A DNA stretch of 35,857 nucleotides, from the NCBI GenBank assembly GCA_038239195.1, contig JBBSEZ010000037.1, forward strand, positions 1 to 35,857. Reading direction: 5' to 3'. This stretch comes from JBBSEZ01 sp038239195 (GTDB taxonomy: Bacteria; Planctomycetota; Planctomycetia; Gemmatales; Gemmataceae). The notes beneath the pieces are model-generated. The model was not told the DNA's origin. It ran no database searches and was given only the letters and a program-made list of their open reading frames with translations. Shown here piece after piece: positions 7,566 to 14,765 of the stretch. Each line of letters begins with the position of its first letter. Position 1 is the first letter of the stretch. Made by a program: the position numbers and the translations under genes.

Positions 7566-7619
7566 GCCAGCGGCCGCCCGGCGGCCGGTGCAGGATGGTC
7601 ATTTCGCAAAGGGGTAGAC

Positions 7620-8363
7620 GTGACAGGCGACAGCACACTGAAGTCCCCGGGGCTGCAGCAGAAACTGCTGAAGCTCCAGGAGCGGCTCGGCCCCGAGCCG
7701 GCGTGGGGCCTGAAGGACCGGCACAAGCTCGGCCTTGCCATCCAGGATGCCGTCCGCAAGGAGTCCGCCCTCGGCGACTCGCGCTACGGGGCCGGCACGG
7801 TGAACAGGATCGCCGAAGTCCTGGGCCTGAAGCGGAGCATCCTCGACAAGCTCAGGTGCTTCGCAGAGGCCTTCGACCAGGAGCAGGTCGAGCAGTTCGC
7901 CGGGGCGAGGCTTCCCGGGGGCGAGGCCCTGTCCTGGAGCCACGTCCGCGCGCTCCTGGCAGTGCAAGATGAGAAGAAGCGCGCCAGGCTCCTCGAGCGA
8001 ACGAAGGCCGAGGGCTGGACCAGCGCCAGGCTCGAGGCCGCCATCCGCGACCTCAAGGGGGGCAAGGCCCGCGGGGGCGGCCGCAGGCCCCTGGCGCCCG
8101 CGACGCTCGAAGACCTGGTCCTGCAGATGGGCCAACTCCTGGACGGGTGGGAGAACCGCCACGAGCAGGTCTGGTCTAAGCAAGAGCACTCGCTCGCCGC
8201 CCTGGTTAGGCGATTGCCGGCACGAAAGGTGAATCAGAAGACGGTGGGGATGCTCAGCGCACTCCGGGAGTGCTGGGAGAAGGCCGCCACCAGGTCTCGC
8301 GCGATGGCCGATGAACTGGACTTGGTGATCAGCGCACTCCGCGGGAAGGTTGGCAAGGGCTGA
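7620..8363 (+). CDS. DUF1016 N-terminal-like protein without a nuclease domain
   Basis: The protein has 247 residues and starts at GTG 7620, with AAGGGG 5 bases upstream. Residues about 45-145 resemble the N-terminal helical domain of DUF1016/YhcG-type proteins: YGAGTVNRIAEVLGLKRS, then LSWSHVRALLAVQDEKKRAR and TKAEGWTSARLEAAIRDLKG. In typical DUF1016 proteins this part precedes a PD-(D/E)XK nuclease domain. Here it is followed instead by a helical tail (residues about 160-247) with no such motifs. The HTH-like character suggests nucleic-acid binding, and a distant ParB-like HTH reading is an alternative. It is followed by a NADAR gene on the same strand 143 bases later. Palindromic sites and a TATAAT box precede it. 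Confidence 0.6.
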   Translation: MTGDSTLKSPGLQQKLLKLQERLGPEPAWGLKDRHKLGLAIQDAVRKESALGDSRYGAGTVNRIAEVLGLKRSILDKLRCFAEAFDQEQVEQFAGARLPGGEALSWSHVRALLAVQDEKKRARLLERTKAEGWTSARLEAAIRDLKGGKARGGGRRPLAPATLEDLVLQMGQLLDGWENRHEQVWSKQEHSLAALVRRLPARKVNQKTVGMLSALRECWEKAATRSRAMADELDLVISALRGKVGKG

Positions 8364-8506
8364 GACTGGTGTTGAGCAACCGCCCCGCTTTCGGTAGCCG
8401 GGGGGCTGAAGGGCAGGCAATTCGACACAGCGAACCGACCTCGCGAACGCGCCTCCTACTGGGTAGTATCCTCCCAACAACCGTAGCGAGCATGCCGGAG
8501 GCCAGC

Positions 8507-8971
8507 ATGTCGGAACAACCGCGCACCGTGATCAACTTCTATTCGACGACCGGCGAGTACGGGTGCTTCTCGAACTTCTCCCGGCACTCGATCCGCCTGA
8601 AGGGGAAGCGGTGGCCCACCACCGAGCATTTCTTCCAAGCCCAAAAGTTCGTGGGCACCGAGCACGAGGAGGAGGTCAGACTGGCCAAGACCGCGATGCT
8701 GGCTGCCAGGATGGGTCGGGACCGGAAGCGGCCGCTCCGCCACGACTGGGAATCGCAGAAAGATCAGGTGATGCTCGAGGCCGTTCGCGCCAAGTTCAAC
8801 CACCATGCCGACCTGAAGACGGTCTTGCTGGGGACCGGCAACGCCCTCCTGGTCGAGCACACCAAGAACGATTCCTACTGGGGCGACGGCGGGGACGGGT
8901 CCGGGAAGAATCGCCTCGGACAGATCCTGATGCAGGTTCGGGAGGAGTTGCGGACCGTCGAGGTGAAATGA
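8507..8971 (+). CDS. NADAR-family protein (YbiA-like N-glycosidase / ADP-ribosyl hydrolase fold)
   Basis: The 154-residue protein covers the full family length. Visible blocks are INFYSTTGEYGCFSNFSRH at 9-27, the signature WPTTEHFFQAQKF at 36-48, PLRHDWE near 77-83, and LLGTGNALLVEHTKNDSYWG followed by GDGSGKNRLG near 107-139. NADAR proteins cleave N-glycosidic bonds. YbiA acts in riboflavin-intermediate damage control, and other members reverse guanine ADP-ribosylation of DNA made by DarT-like toxins. Nothing here decides which substrate applies. GGAGG lies 5 bases before the ATG at 8507, so the upstream part of the open frame is not used. A truncated second copy lies 173 bases downstream. 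Confidence 0.9.
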   Translation: MSEQPRTVINFYSTTGEYGCFSNFSRHSIRLKGKRWPTTEHFFQAQKFVGTEHEEEVRLAKTAMLAARMGRDRKRPLRHDWESQKDQVMLEAVRAKFNHHADLKTVLLGTGNALLVEHTKNDSYWGDGGDGSGKNRLGQILMQVREELRTVEVK

Positions 8972-9027
8972 GTTTGCCTGGCCGACATTTCTTGGCTGCG
9001 CCGCTGCGGCCGCGAGGCCAGGCAGAC
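8972..9027. terminator. Inverted repeat directly after the NADAR stop codon
   Basis: GTTTGCCTGGCC at 8972-8983 pairs with GGCCAGGCAGAC at 9016-9027 (12 bp, one wobble) across a 32-base loop that is itself GC-rich. Its position at the gene end suggests transcription termination or mRNA stabilisation. Confidence 0.4.
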
Positions 9028-9143
9028 CCTCATGCAGGGAATAATGCAGGCTAATCGGTGGAAAACCTGCCAAACCGTGAACCCCGTGTGATCTGTGGAG
9101 AGACGTAACTCTTTATCAGAACTGCTATTTACGCTTCGGCGAT

Positions 9144-9482
9144 GACCAGGCCCAGAAGTTCGCCGGCACGCCGCGCGAGGACGAAATCCGCGAGGCGAAG
9201 CCCCCCTCCATCGCCGCCCGCATGGGGCGCTCGCGCAAGCACAAGCTCCGCCCCGACTGGGAGCACGTCAAGGAGAACGTCATGCGCGAGGCCGTCCTGG
9301 CCAAGTTCGCGCAGCACGACGACCTCCGCGCCATCCTGCTCGGCACCGGCGACGCCCTGCTCGTCGAGCACACCGGGAACGATTCGTACTGGGGAGACGG
9401 CGGCGACGGCAGCGGGCGCAACCGGCTCGGCCACGTCCTCATGAGCGTGCGCGACGAGTTGCGCCTGCAAGGCCAGGCGTGA
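9144..9482 (+). pseudogene. 5'-truncated second NADAR copy
   Basis: In frame from about 9147, the sequence reads QAQKFAGTPREDEIREAK, then ARMGRSRKHKLRPDWE, AILLGTGDALLVEHTGNDSY and GDGSGRNRLG to a TGA at 9480-9482. It aligns without gaps to the intact NADAR protein from its QAQKF motif onward, but everything before that (the FYS block and the WPTTEHFF signature) is missing. The bases just upstream are clearly more AT-rich and unrelated. The first ATG in frame is 9222, which would leave an incomplete domain. The amino-acid divergence from the neighbour is considerable, so this is an old paralogue or a separately acquired copy rather than a fresh duplication. Confidence 0.8.
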
Positions 9483-9494
9483 GCCGTGACCGGG

Positions 9495-12161
9495 CTACTT
9501 TCCGGCTGCGGGAAACTCGACCTCCGCAGCCGGCGCCTTCGCCACCACGTGCCGGCCCACGAAGCCGTAGTAGCGCACCCACTTGCCGTCCTTCCAGACC
9601 TCCTCCGCCTGCCAGACGACGCCGTCCTGATCGTGCTCGCTCGAATACGTGGTCTTCTTCTTCCGGGCGTCCCACTTCGCGACGACGCGCACCGCCCCCT
9701 TGTACGCGAGCCACTTCGCCCGCGCCGGCAGGGCCGGCAACTTGCAGACGCGCACCTTGCCAGCGCCCGCCAGCGAGAAGATCGCCCTGCCCTCGCGCAC
9801 GTCCTCGGCCGTCGCGGGGCGCTCCAGGCGCGGGAAGGCCATTCGACCGCGCTCCTCCGAGCCGTCGCCCGCGAGCGGCCCGGCCGGCGGGGCATACTTG
9901 AAGCGCTCGCCGTACTTCTTCAGGAACGCGGCGCAGGCGGCGACGGCCTTGTCGCGCTCGGCCACCGGCCAGTACAGCTCGCAGCGCGGCGCGCCCTCCA
10001 GGCCCGACAACTCCCAGGCGTAGTAATCGCAGACGCGGAAGGTCGTCGCGATCCCCGGTTTGGGAGCAAGGGGGTCGCCGGCCGAGTGGACCGCCGAGCC
10101 GCCGGAGTAGGCGTCGTCCACGTTGAGAAAGCCGTAGCCCTCCTCGTTCAGCTTCAGGCTGCCGGCCCGGCGCGTGTCGGCCAGTTCCACCAGCAGCCGC
10201 TTGCGGAAGGCGGCCACGCCCACCAGAGGCGTACGCGCCAGGTCGCGGGTCGTGAAGGAGCGAAGGAAGCGCTCGGTCCACGGGGAGGGGGCGGCGAACA
10301 TCGCCTCGGCCGCGACGGTCATGCCCGGGTGGTCGGGGTGCTGCCACAGGGGGACCAGCAAGTCCCGGATCGAGTGCGTGACGTCGGTCGGGCGGACCGT
10401 CTTGATCCACTCGGCGTAGTCGTTCAGGGCGGTCCGGTCCCCGGCCTGCAACCGGCGTTGCGTGAACCGAGCGATGACCGGCCCCAGGGAGGCGAAGGCG
10501 TTGTAGGGACGCGCCTCCGCCGTGGCCAGGTAAACGCGGTAGGCGGCGACCTGCTTGCGCCACACCGGAAGCGCCGCGGGCGCGTCCCAGGCTGCCAGGC
10601 GATCGACCAGGGCGACGCCGTCGATCATCCGGGAGACGCGCTGGTGCCCGGACGCGCCGGGCCCGGAGAGCGTGTCGATCCGGCGAACGAGCAACTCGGT
10701 GACGGAAGGCCCCTTCTTTTTGCGGAGCGCCTCGCCGCGCAGTACGCCTTTCTTGCCCGGCGCGGGGGCCTCGGCGGGGCGGGCGATGTTCTCGGCCGCC
10801 TGGCGCCACTGGGCCGGCGATCCCTTGTCGTCGGCGAGGACCAGAAACCAGCGCTCCTCCAGGGGGAGGTTCTTGAACTTGTTCCAGTAGGCGCGGAGTG
10901 ATCCCGCGACCTGCTCGCGGCCCCCGTACTCGTAGGGCGTTTGCAGGATGCCGGTCAGGGCCGCAAGGGCCGCCCGGTGCGTGCCGAGGACCTCCCGGTG
11001 GCGGAAGAAGTCGCGGTGGAACTGGACCGAGCGCGTCAGGCGCTGGTCCTTCTCCAGGCAGTCGAGCAGCGGCTCCACGGCGGCCTCACCTTCCTCGATG
11101 AGAGCCCGCACCGTGGCGTCGAAACTGAAGCTGACGCCGCCCGGCTGGCCCATCTGCGGGGCCCGGGCGTCCTCCAGCGCGCGGATGAGGCCGGCGATGC
11201 GCCTGGCCTTGTCGCGCGCGGGGGCCCGAGGCGCGGGCTTCTGGAGCGCGCGCCGTTCCTGGTCGGCGAGCAGGGCCGGCAGCGGCCCCAGAAAGGACAG
11301 GTGCGATAGTTTCGCCCCTTTGGGGCCCTCGTTGCGGCGGAATCCGCGCCGGTCGGCCTCTGCGTCCACGGCCTTGCTCATGGCGGTCAGGGCCCGCGCA
11401 TCGAGCACGGCGAGGCGGTCGTCCGCGCGCACGTGAGCGCAGACGGCCCGGTCGAAGCGAGCCCAGGCCCAGTCGGTGGCGAGCATCAGGTAGGGGTCGC
11501 GCAGATGGACGGCATCGTCGTTGGTGTTCTCGCGCATGCCGGCGACCCAGGCCTCCCAGGTGCCACGGGCCAGTTCCTCCTCCCCCAGGCGCAGCAGCAG
11601 GCACGCCTTGATCGGCAACAGCCCGATGTGCGCGACGGAGCGCCCTTCCGACCAGGCGTGGCGGAAGCGGTAGAAGCCGCGCTCCTCCGAGGCGGCTCGC
11701 AGTTTCTCATCGGCCTTGATGGCGGCGCGGACGTCGGCGCGCAGGTCGGCCTTCTCGCGGACCGCCACGACGGGGTAGACGAGGCCGTTCCAACACACGG
11801 CGAAGCGCTGCTTGGCGCCGGCGCGGGCTGGTAGGAGCCAGCCGTGCGTCTGGACGATGCCGCCGTCCCCCGACCAGCAACTGCCGGTGCCGACGTCGAG
11901 GGCGCGATACTCGCAGCCGCGCGGGTCGGCCAGGCCGGCCTGGAAGAGCGCGCGCGTCGCCGTGAGGAGAGGACCGGGAAGGGTCGTCTTGGGGGGCGCC
12001 CAGGCCTGCCTCTGCCGGGGCGGTTCGGGAAGGGCGGTGCCCGCGAACGGCGGCGAGGGCTTGCCCTCCTTGCTGATGGGCGGAGCAGGGGCCGCCCAGG
12101 CGAGGGCGCCGACGAGGAAGCAGGCCAGAGCGGCAGCAGACCACTTCAAGAGCAATGGCAT
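9495..12161 (-). CDS. Large secreted protein of unknown function (888 aa)
   Basis: From the ATG at 12161 the protein begins with a good signal peptide (MPLLLKWSAAALACFLVGAL, cut near AWA-AP at about residue 23). GGAGG lies 8 bases upstream of that ATG; the earlier GTG at 12176 and ATG at 12167 sit on or too close to it. The mature protein is mixed alpha/beta, rich in Trp, Tyr and Arg, with a long helical middle (ALIEEGEAAVEPLLDCLEKD) and a C-terminal region (VRVVAKWDARKKKTTYSSEH, VWKDGKWVRYYGFVGRHVV) resembling a small beta domain. No catalytic motif or known domain is recognised. Its size, export signal and composition match the large lineage-specific exported proteins of planctomycetes. It converges on the truncated NADAR copy with a 12-base gap. 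Confidence 0.75.
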   Translation of the reverse strand: MPLLLKWSAAALACFLVGALAWAAPAPPISKEGKPSPPFAGTALPEPPRQRQAWAPPKTTLPGPLLTATRALFQAGLADPRGCEYRALDVGTGSCWSGDGGIVQTHGWLLPARAGAKQRFAVCWNGLVYPVVAVREKADLRADVRAAIKADEKLRAASEERGFYRFRHAWSEGRSVAHIGLLPIKACLLLRLGEEELARGTWEAWVAGMRENTNDDAVHLRDPYLMLATDWAWARFDRAVCAHVRADDRLAVLDARALTAMSKAVDAEADRRGFRRNEGPKGAKLSHLSFLGPLPALLADQERRALQKPAPRAPARDKARRIAGLIRALEDARAPQMGQPGGVSFSFDATVRALIEEGEAAVEPLLDCLEKDQRLTRSVQFHRDFFRHREVLGTHRAALAALTGILQTPYEYGGREQVAGSLRAYWNKFKNLPLEERWFLVLADDKGSPAQWRQAAENIARPAEAPAPGKKGVLRGEALRKKKGPSVTELLVRRIDTLSGPGASGHQRVSRMIDGVALVDRLAAWDAPAALPVWRKQVAAYRVYLATAEARPYNAFASLGPVIARFTQRRLQAGDRTALNDYAEWIKTVRPTDVTHSIRDLLVPLWQHPDHPGMTVAAEAMFAAPSPWTERFLRSFTTRDLARTPLVGVAAFRKRLLVELADTRRAGSLKLNEEGYGFLNVDDAYSGGSAVHSAGDPLAPKPGIATTFRVCDYYAWELSGLEGAPRCELYWPVAERDKAVAACAAFLKKYGERFKYAPPAGPLAGDGSEERGRMAFPRLERPATAEDVREGRAIFSLAGAGKVRVCKLPALPARAKWLAYKGAVRVVAKWDARKKKTTYSSEHDQDGVVWQAEEVWKDGKWVRYYGFVGRHVVAKAPAAEVEFPAAGK

Positions 12162-12205
12162 CGGCATCGCCTCCACGGAAAAAGGCCCTGATGGCGGCGT
12201 GGGGC

Positions 12206-12211
12206 ATTATA
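12206..12211 (-). promoter_or_regulatory. Perfect TATAAT -10 for the 888-aa protein gene
   Basis: On the minus strand a perfect TATAAT lies 44 bases before the ATG at 12161. No acceptable -35 is seen at 16-18 bases, so the promoter call rests on the -10 alone. Confidence 0.35.
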
Positions 12212-12314
12212 CCGCTTTTCGGGTGGGCCGCGGGCCCGCGACGTCGTTCAGCGCAGTTCCTCCGTTCGCGAAACCACTCCGAGCGAGGGCGCGGTCGTGG
12301 TGCCGGTCGGCGGG

Positions 12315-12572
12315 TCAGTCATAAGGCCTCGCCAGGTAGGTCAAGTACTGGCCCGCCGAGGAGAGCCCGCCCCGGTGGCAAGCCACGGCCAGCGCCTCCA
12401 GCAACTCCGGGCACGTACACGCGTCGCCGACGACCTCCCCAACGCCCTTCTCGGCGCAGACCGCCAGTAACCGCTCCGTCTCCCGGGCAACCTCCTCCGC
12501 CGACAAGCACCGCTGCGGGCCCTCGAACATCGCGCCAAGGCGAACGTCTGCGGTGGGACCTGCTTCGTCCAT
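12315..12572 (-). CDS. Small hypothetical protein (85 aa)
   Basis: The protein begins MDEAGPTADVRLGAMFEGPQ and has a central helix (SAEEVARETERLLAVCAEKG), a CTCPELLEALAVACHRGG segment and a tail SAGQYLTYLARPYD. The cysteines are too few and too spread for a zinc site. The start follows AAGGAAGGG a few bases upstream of the ATG at 12572, so the long N-terminal extension of the open frame is unlikely. It lies upstream of, and on the same strand as, the 888-aa secreted protein gene, with a gap of about 150 bases. The function is unknown. Confidence 0.6.
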   Translation of the reverse strand: MDEAGPTADVRLGAMFEGPQRCLSAEEVARETERLLAVCAEKGVGEVVGDACTCPELLEALAVACHRGGLSSAGQYLTYLARPYD

Positions 12573-12681
12573 ACTGCCCTTCCTTTCCCGCGCGGCAACC
12601 GTCGTCCGATGCTCCTCCTTGCGGGAGGAACGTTCGGGACGGGCCAACCAATTCCCCCAAGGGCCCGCCGGCCCGCTCGTC

Positions 12682-12701
12682 CCCCGCTTCGCGAAGCGGG
12701 G
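12682..12701. repeat. 20-bp perfect palindrome CCCCGCTTCGCGAAGCGGGG
   Basis: This perfect palindrome lies in the intergenic region between the leftward 85-aa gene and the rightward ECF sigma gene. It could be an operator for either gene or a copy of an intergenic palindrome family. No promoter could be placed relative to it. Confidence 0.5.
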
Positions 12702-12842
12702 AGGCGTTCGAGGGCTCGTGAAAGTTGCTGACAATTCAATCCTGACATACCGTTTTCCTGCGTCAACAAAAGATCGAGGACAATTTGGCCTCTTTTCCGC
12801 CCGCTCCCGCAAGGAACGGTGGAAGGGAACAGCGAGGACCGC

Positions 12843-13439
12843 GTGACGTCACCACTTACCGGGGAGACGACCAATCTGCTCCACCGGCTTCGCGCGGGCG
12901 ACGAGCGGGCGCGCGGCGCCCTGATCGAGCACGCCTCCGCGCAGCTCCGCCGGCTGGCGAGTCGGATGCTCCAGGGCTTCCCCGGCGTCGGGCGCTGGGA
13001 GCAGACGGACGACGTCTTGCAGAACGCCCTGATCCGGCTGCACCGTGCGCTGGCAGGCGCCGCCCCGGAGTCGTCCCGGCACTTCTACAACCTGGCGGCG
13101 CTGCAAATCCGGCGCGAGCTGCTCGACTTGGCCGACCACCACCTCGGCCCCCACGGGCACGCGCCCCGGCACCACAGCGACGGCGCGGGCCGGGCGCTCG
13201 ATGCACAGCCCGACGCGGCGGCAGGACCGTCCTCGCTGGAGGAGTGGAGGCTCTTCCACGAGCGCATCGAGGCGCTGCCCGAGCAGGAACGCGAGCTTTT
13301 CGGGCTGCTCTGGTACGAGGGGCTGACGCAGGAATCGGCGGCGGAGGTGCTCGACGTCTCCCTGCGCACCGTCAAGCGCCGCTGGCAATCCGCCCGGTTG
13401 CACCTCACCCGCGCGCTGTCTGGAGGGCATCCTTTGTAA
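12843..13439 (+). CDS. ECF-family RNA polymerase sigma factor
   Basis: This 198-residue cytoplasmic factor directs RNA polymerase to specific promoters. Region 2 is seen as WEQTDDVLQNALIRLHRAL (about 52-70), and region 4 with its helix-turn-helix as LPEQERELFGLLWYEGLTQE followed by SAAEVLDVSLRTVKRRWQSA. A His/Ala-rich linker joins them. The family resembles the TIGR02999-like ECF factors abundant in planctomycetes and acidobacteria. The start is GTG at 12843 with GAGGA 4 bases upstream; a GTG at 12819 after AAGGA is an alternative that adds eight residues. No anti-sigma factor is adjacent. The next gene on the same strand, 128 bases on, is a Ser/Thr kinase, an arrangement known for planctomycete ECF groups where a kinase may control the factor. 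Confidence 0.9.
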   Translation: MTSPLTGETTNLLHRLRAGDERARGALIEHASAQLRRLASRMLQGFPGVGRWEQTDDVLQNALIRLHRALAGAAPESSRHFYNLAALQIRRELLDLADHHLGPHGHAPRHHSDGAGRALDAQPDAAAGPSSLEEWRLFHERIEALPEQERELFGLLWYEGLTQESAAEVLDVSLRTVKRRWQSARLHLTRALSGGHPL

Positions 13440-13465
13440 GGCGACCGGCAGGAAAAGGCATGCTT

Positions 13466-13493
13466 GTAGGACGGCTCGGGAGAGCCGTCCTAC
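13466..13493. terminator. Perfect 12-bp hairpin between sigma and kinase genes
   Basis: GTAGGACGGCTC (13466-13477) and GAGCCGTCCTAC (13482-13493) form a perfect stem with a GGGA loop, 27 bases after the sigma stop codon. There is no U-run. It may be an attenuating terminator or a member of an intergenic hairpin family; either would separate sigma and kinase expression. Confidence 0.5.
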
Positions 13494-13567
13494 AGCACAC
13501 CAACTCCTGCCAGTCGCCGAAGGATTGAAATCTGCCCTTCAGAGGGGCGAGGAACGAGGGCCGACAC

Positions 13568-14722
13568 GTGACGGACGATCCGGTCGCAGACCTCCTCTTG
13601 CGCTGGGAGGAGTTGTTCGAGCAGAGGCGGGACGTCTCCGCCGAAGAACTGTGTCGCGACTGCCCCGAGCTGGCCGCCGCGCTGGGGCAACGCATCGCCG
13701 ACCTGAAGCGCGTCGGTTGGGTACACGGGTTGGAAGAGAAGATGCACGGCGCGCCCCGCCCCCTCGAGGCTCGGCAGAAAGCGCCCAAACCGGCGCGGCC
13801 TTTCCGGCGCGGCACGGAAGTGATCCCCGGCTATCGGCTGGGGCGGCACCTGGGAAGAGGAGGGTTCGGGCACGTCTGGGCGGTCGATTGCCCCGACGGG
13901 CAGCAGCGAGCCGTGAAGATCATGCACAACCCGGTCCGCGCCTGCATGGAGCTGACCGCCCTGGACCGCATCCGAGGGATCGACCACCCGATGATCCTGT
14001 CCATCCACCGGATCGAGGCGACCGCGGACAGCCTCATGGTCGTCGTCGAGCTGGCCGATGGCTCGCTGGGCGACCTCTTTGCGGTCCTGCGGCGCAACGA
14101 GCCCTTTTCGCAGGTGGCAGCGACCGGGCTATCGATGCTCCAGTTCGCGGCCGAGGCGCTCGATTGTCTCCAGTCGCAGTACGACCTGCTTCACCTGGAC
14201 GTCAAGCCGGCCAACCTGCTGCACGTGGGGCGAGTGTGGTGCAAGGTCGGCGACCTGGGCACGTTCGCCTCCTTGCGGGCGCCCGGCGCGTCGGGGACGG
14301 GGGTGGCGGTGGCGGTGGCGATGCCTCGCGAACCGGGCGCGAAAGAGATGACGACTGTCTGCTATAGCTCGCCCGGGCACGTCCCGTGGGGCCGTGCGAT
14401 ACGGCGGGGCGCCACGGTGCTGACCTGGGCAGGGGCCTTCACCCCGTACTACGCGCCGCCCGAGGCGTTCGCGGGCAAGATCAGCCGTTCGTTCGACCAG
14501 TACAGCCTGGCGCTGACGTTCTGCGAGCTGGTGGCGGGCAAGCTCCCGTTCACGGCCGAGGGCGAGAAGCAGGTTGCGCAGCGAGCCCGGGGCGAGGTCG
14601 AGCTCGCGTTCTTGCCGCCTGCCCTGCGCCCGATCATCGCGAGGGCGTTATCGCCCCGGCCCGAGGAGCGGCTGCCCTCGTGTCGGGCCCTGGTCCGAGC
14701 GCTCTATTCCGCTGGCGGGTGA
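13568..14722 (+). CDS. Ser/Thr protein kinase with planctomycete N-terminal region
   Basis: The protein has 384 residues and starts at GTG 13568, with a GAGGG core upstream. Residues 8-50 form a helical module (LLLRWEELFEQRRDVSAEEL, CRDCPELAAAL) common before planctomycete kinases. The kinase domain starts at about 89 with glycine loop GRGGFG (96-101), the ATP lysine in AVKIM (K117), catalytic loop HLDVKPANLL (209-218, HLD for HRD, Asn216 kept), DLG for DFG (229-231) and YYAPPE for the APE motif (294-299). The catalytic residues are kept, so it is probably active. The segment between DLG and PPE spans about 70 residues, much longer than usual, with a Val/Ala/Gly-rich insert. There is no membrane helix or sensor domain. 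It follows the ECF sigma gene, a plausible substrate. Confidence 0.88.
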   Translation: MTDDPVADLLLRWEELFEQRRDVSAEELCRDCPELAAALGQRIADLKRVGWVHGLEEKMHGAPRPLEARQKAPKPARPFRRGTEVIPGYRLGRHLGRGGFGHVWAVDCPDGQQRAVKIMHNPVRACMELTALDRIRGIDHPMILSIHRIEATADSLMVVVELADGSLGDLFAVLRRNEPFSQVAATGLSMLQFAAEALDCLQSQYDLLHLDVKPANLLHVGRVWCKVGDLGTFASLRAPGASGTGVAVAVAMPREPGAKEMTTVCYSSPGHVPWGRAIRRGATVLTWAGAFTPYYAPPEAFAGKISRSFDQYSLALTFCELVAGKLPFTAEGEKQVAQRARGEVELAFLPPALRPIIARALSPRPEERLPSCRALVRALYSAGG

Positions 14723-14765
14723 AGGGCGCTTCTTCTCTCTCCTGGTCGAGCCGTGGCCCCCAGCC

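Larger units (their letters stand above)
6473..7619. other. Long stretch without an intact gene; gene debris and palindromes
   Basis: More than 1.1 kb holds no complete convincing gene. Short leftward peptides keep coding character at 6636-6746 and 6862-7023. Two inverted repeats and a matched pair of 16-bp palindromes lie between 7170 and 7540, and a perfect TATAAT sits at 7560-7565 ahead of the next gene. The other open frames read as GC-rich shadows. Confidence 0.5.

Noticed and set aside
9439..10809. Long leftward open frame inside the 888-aa gene
   Set aside because: It is in another frame of the same strand, with an Arg/Gly/Pro-rich translation typical of GC-rich shadows and no signal or motif.
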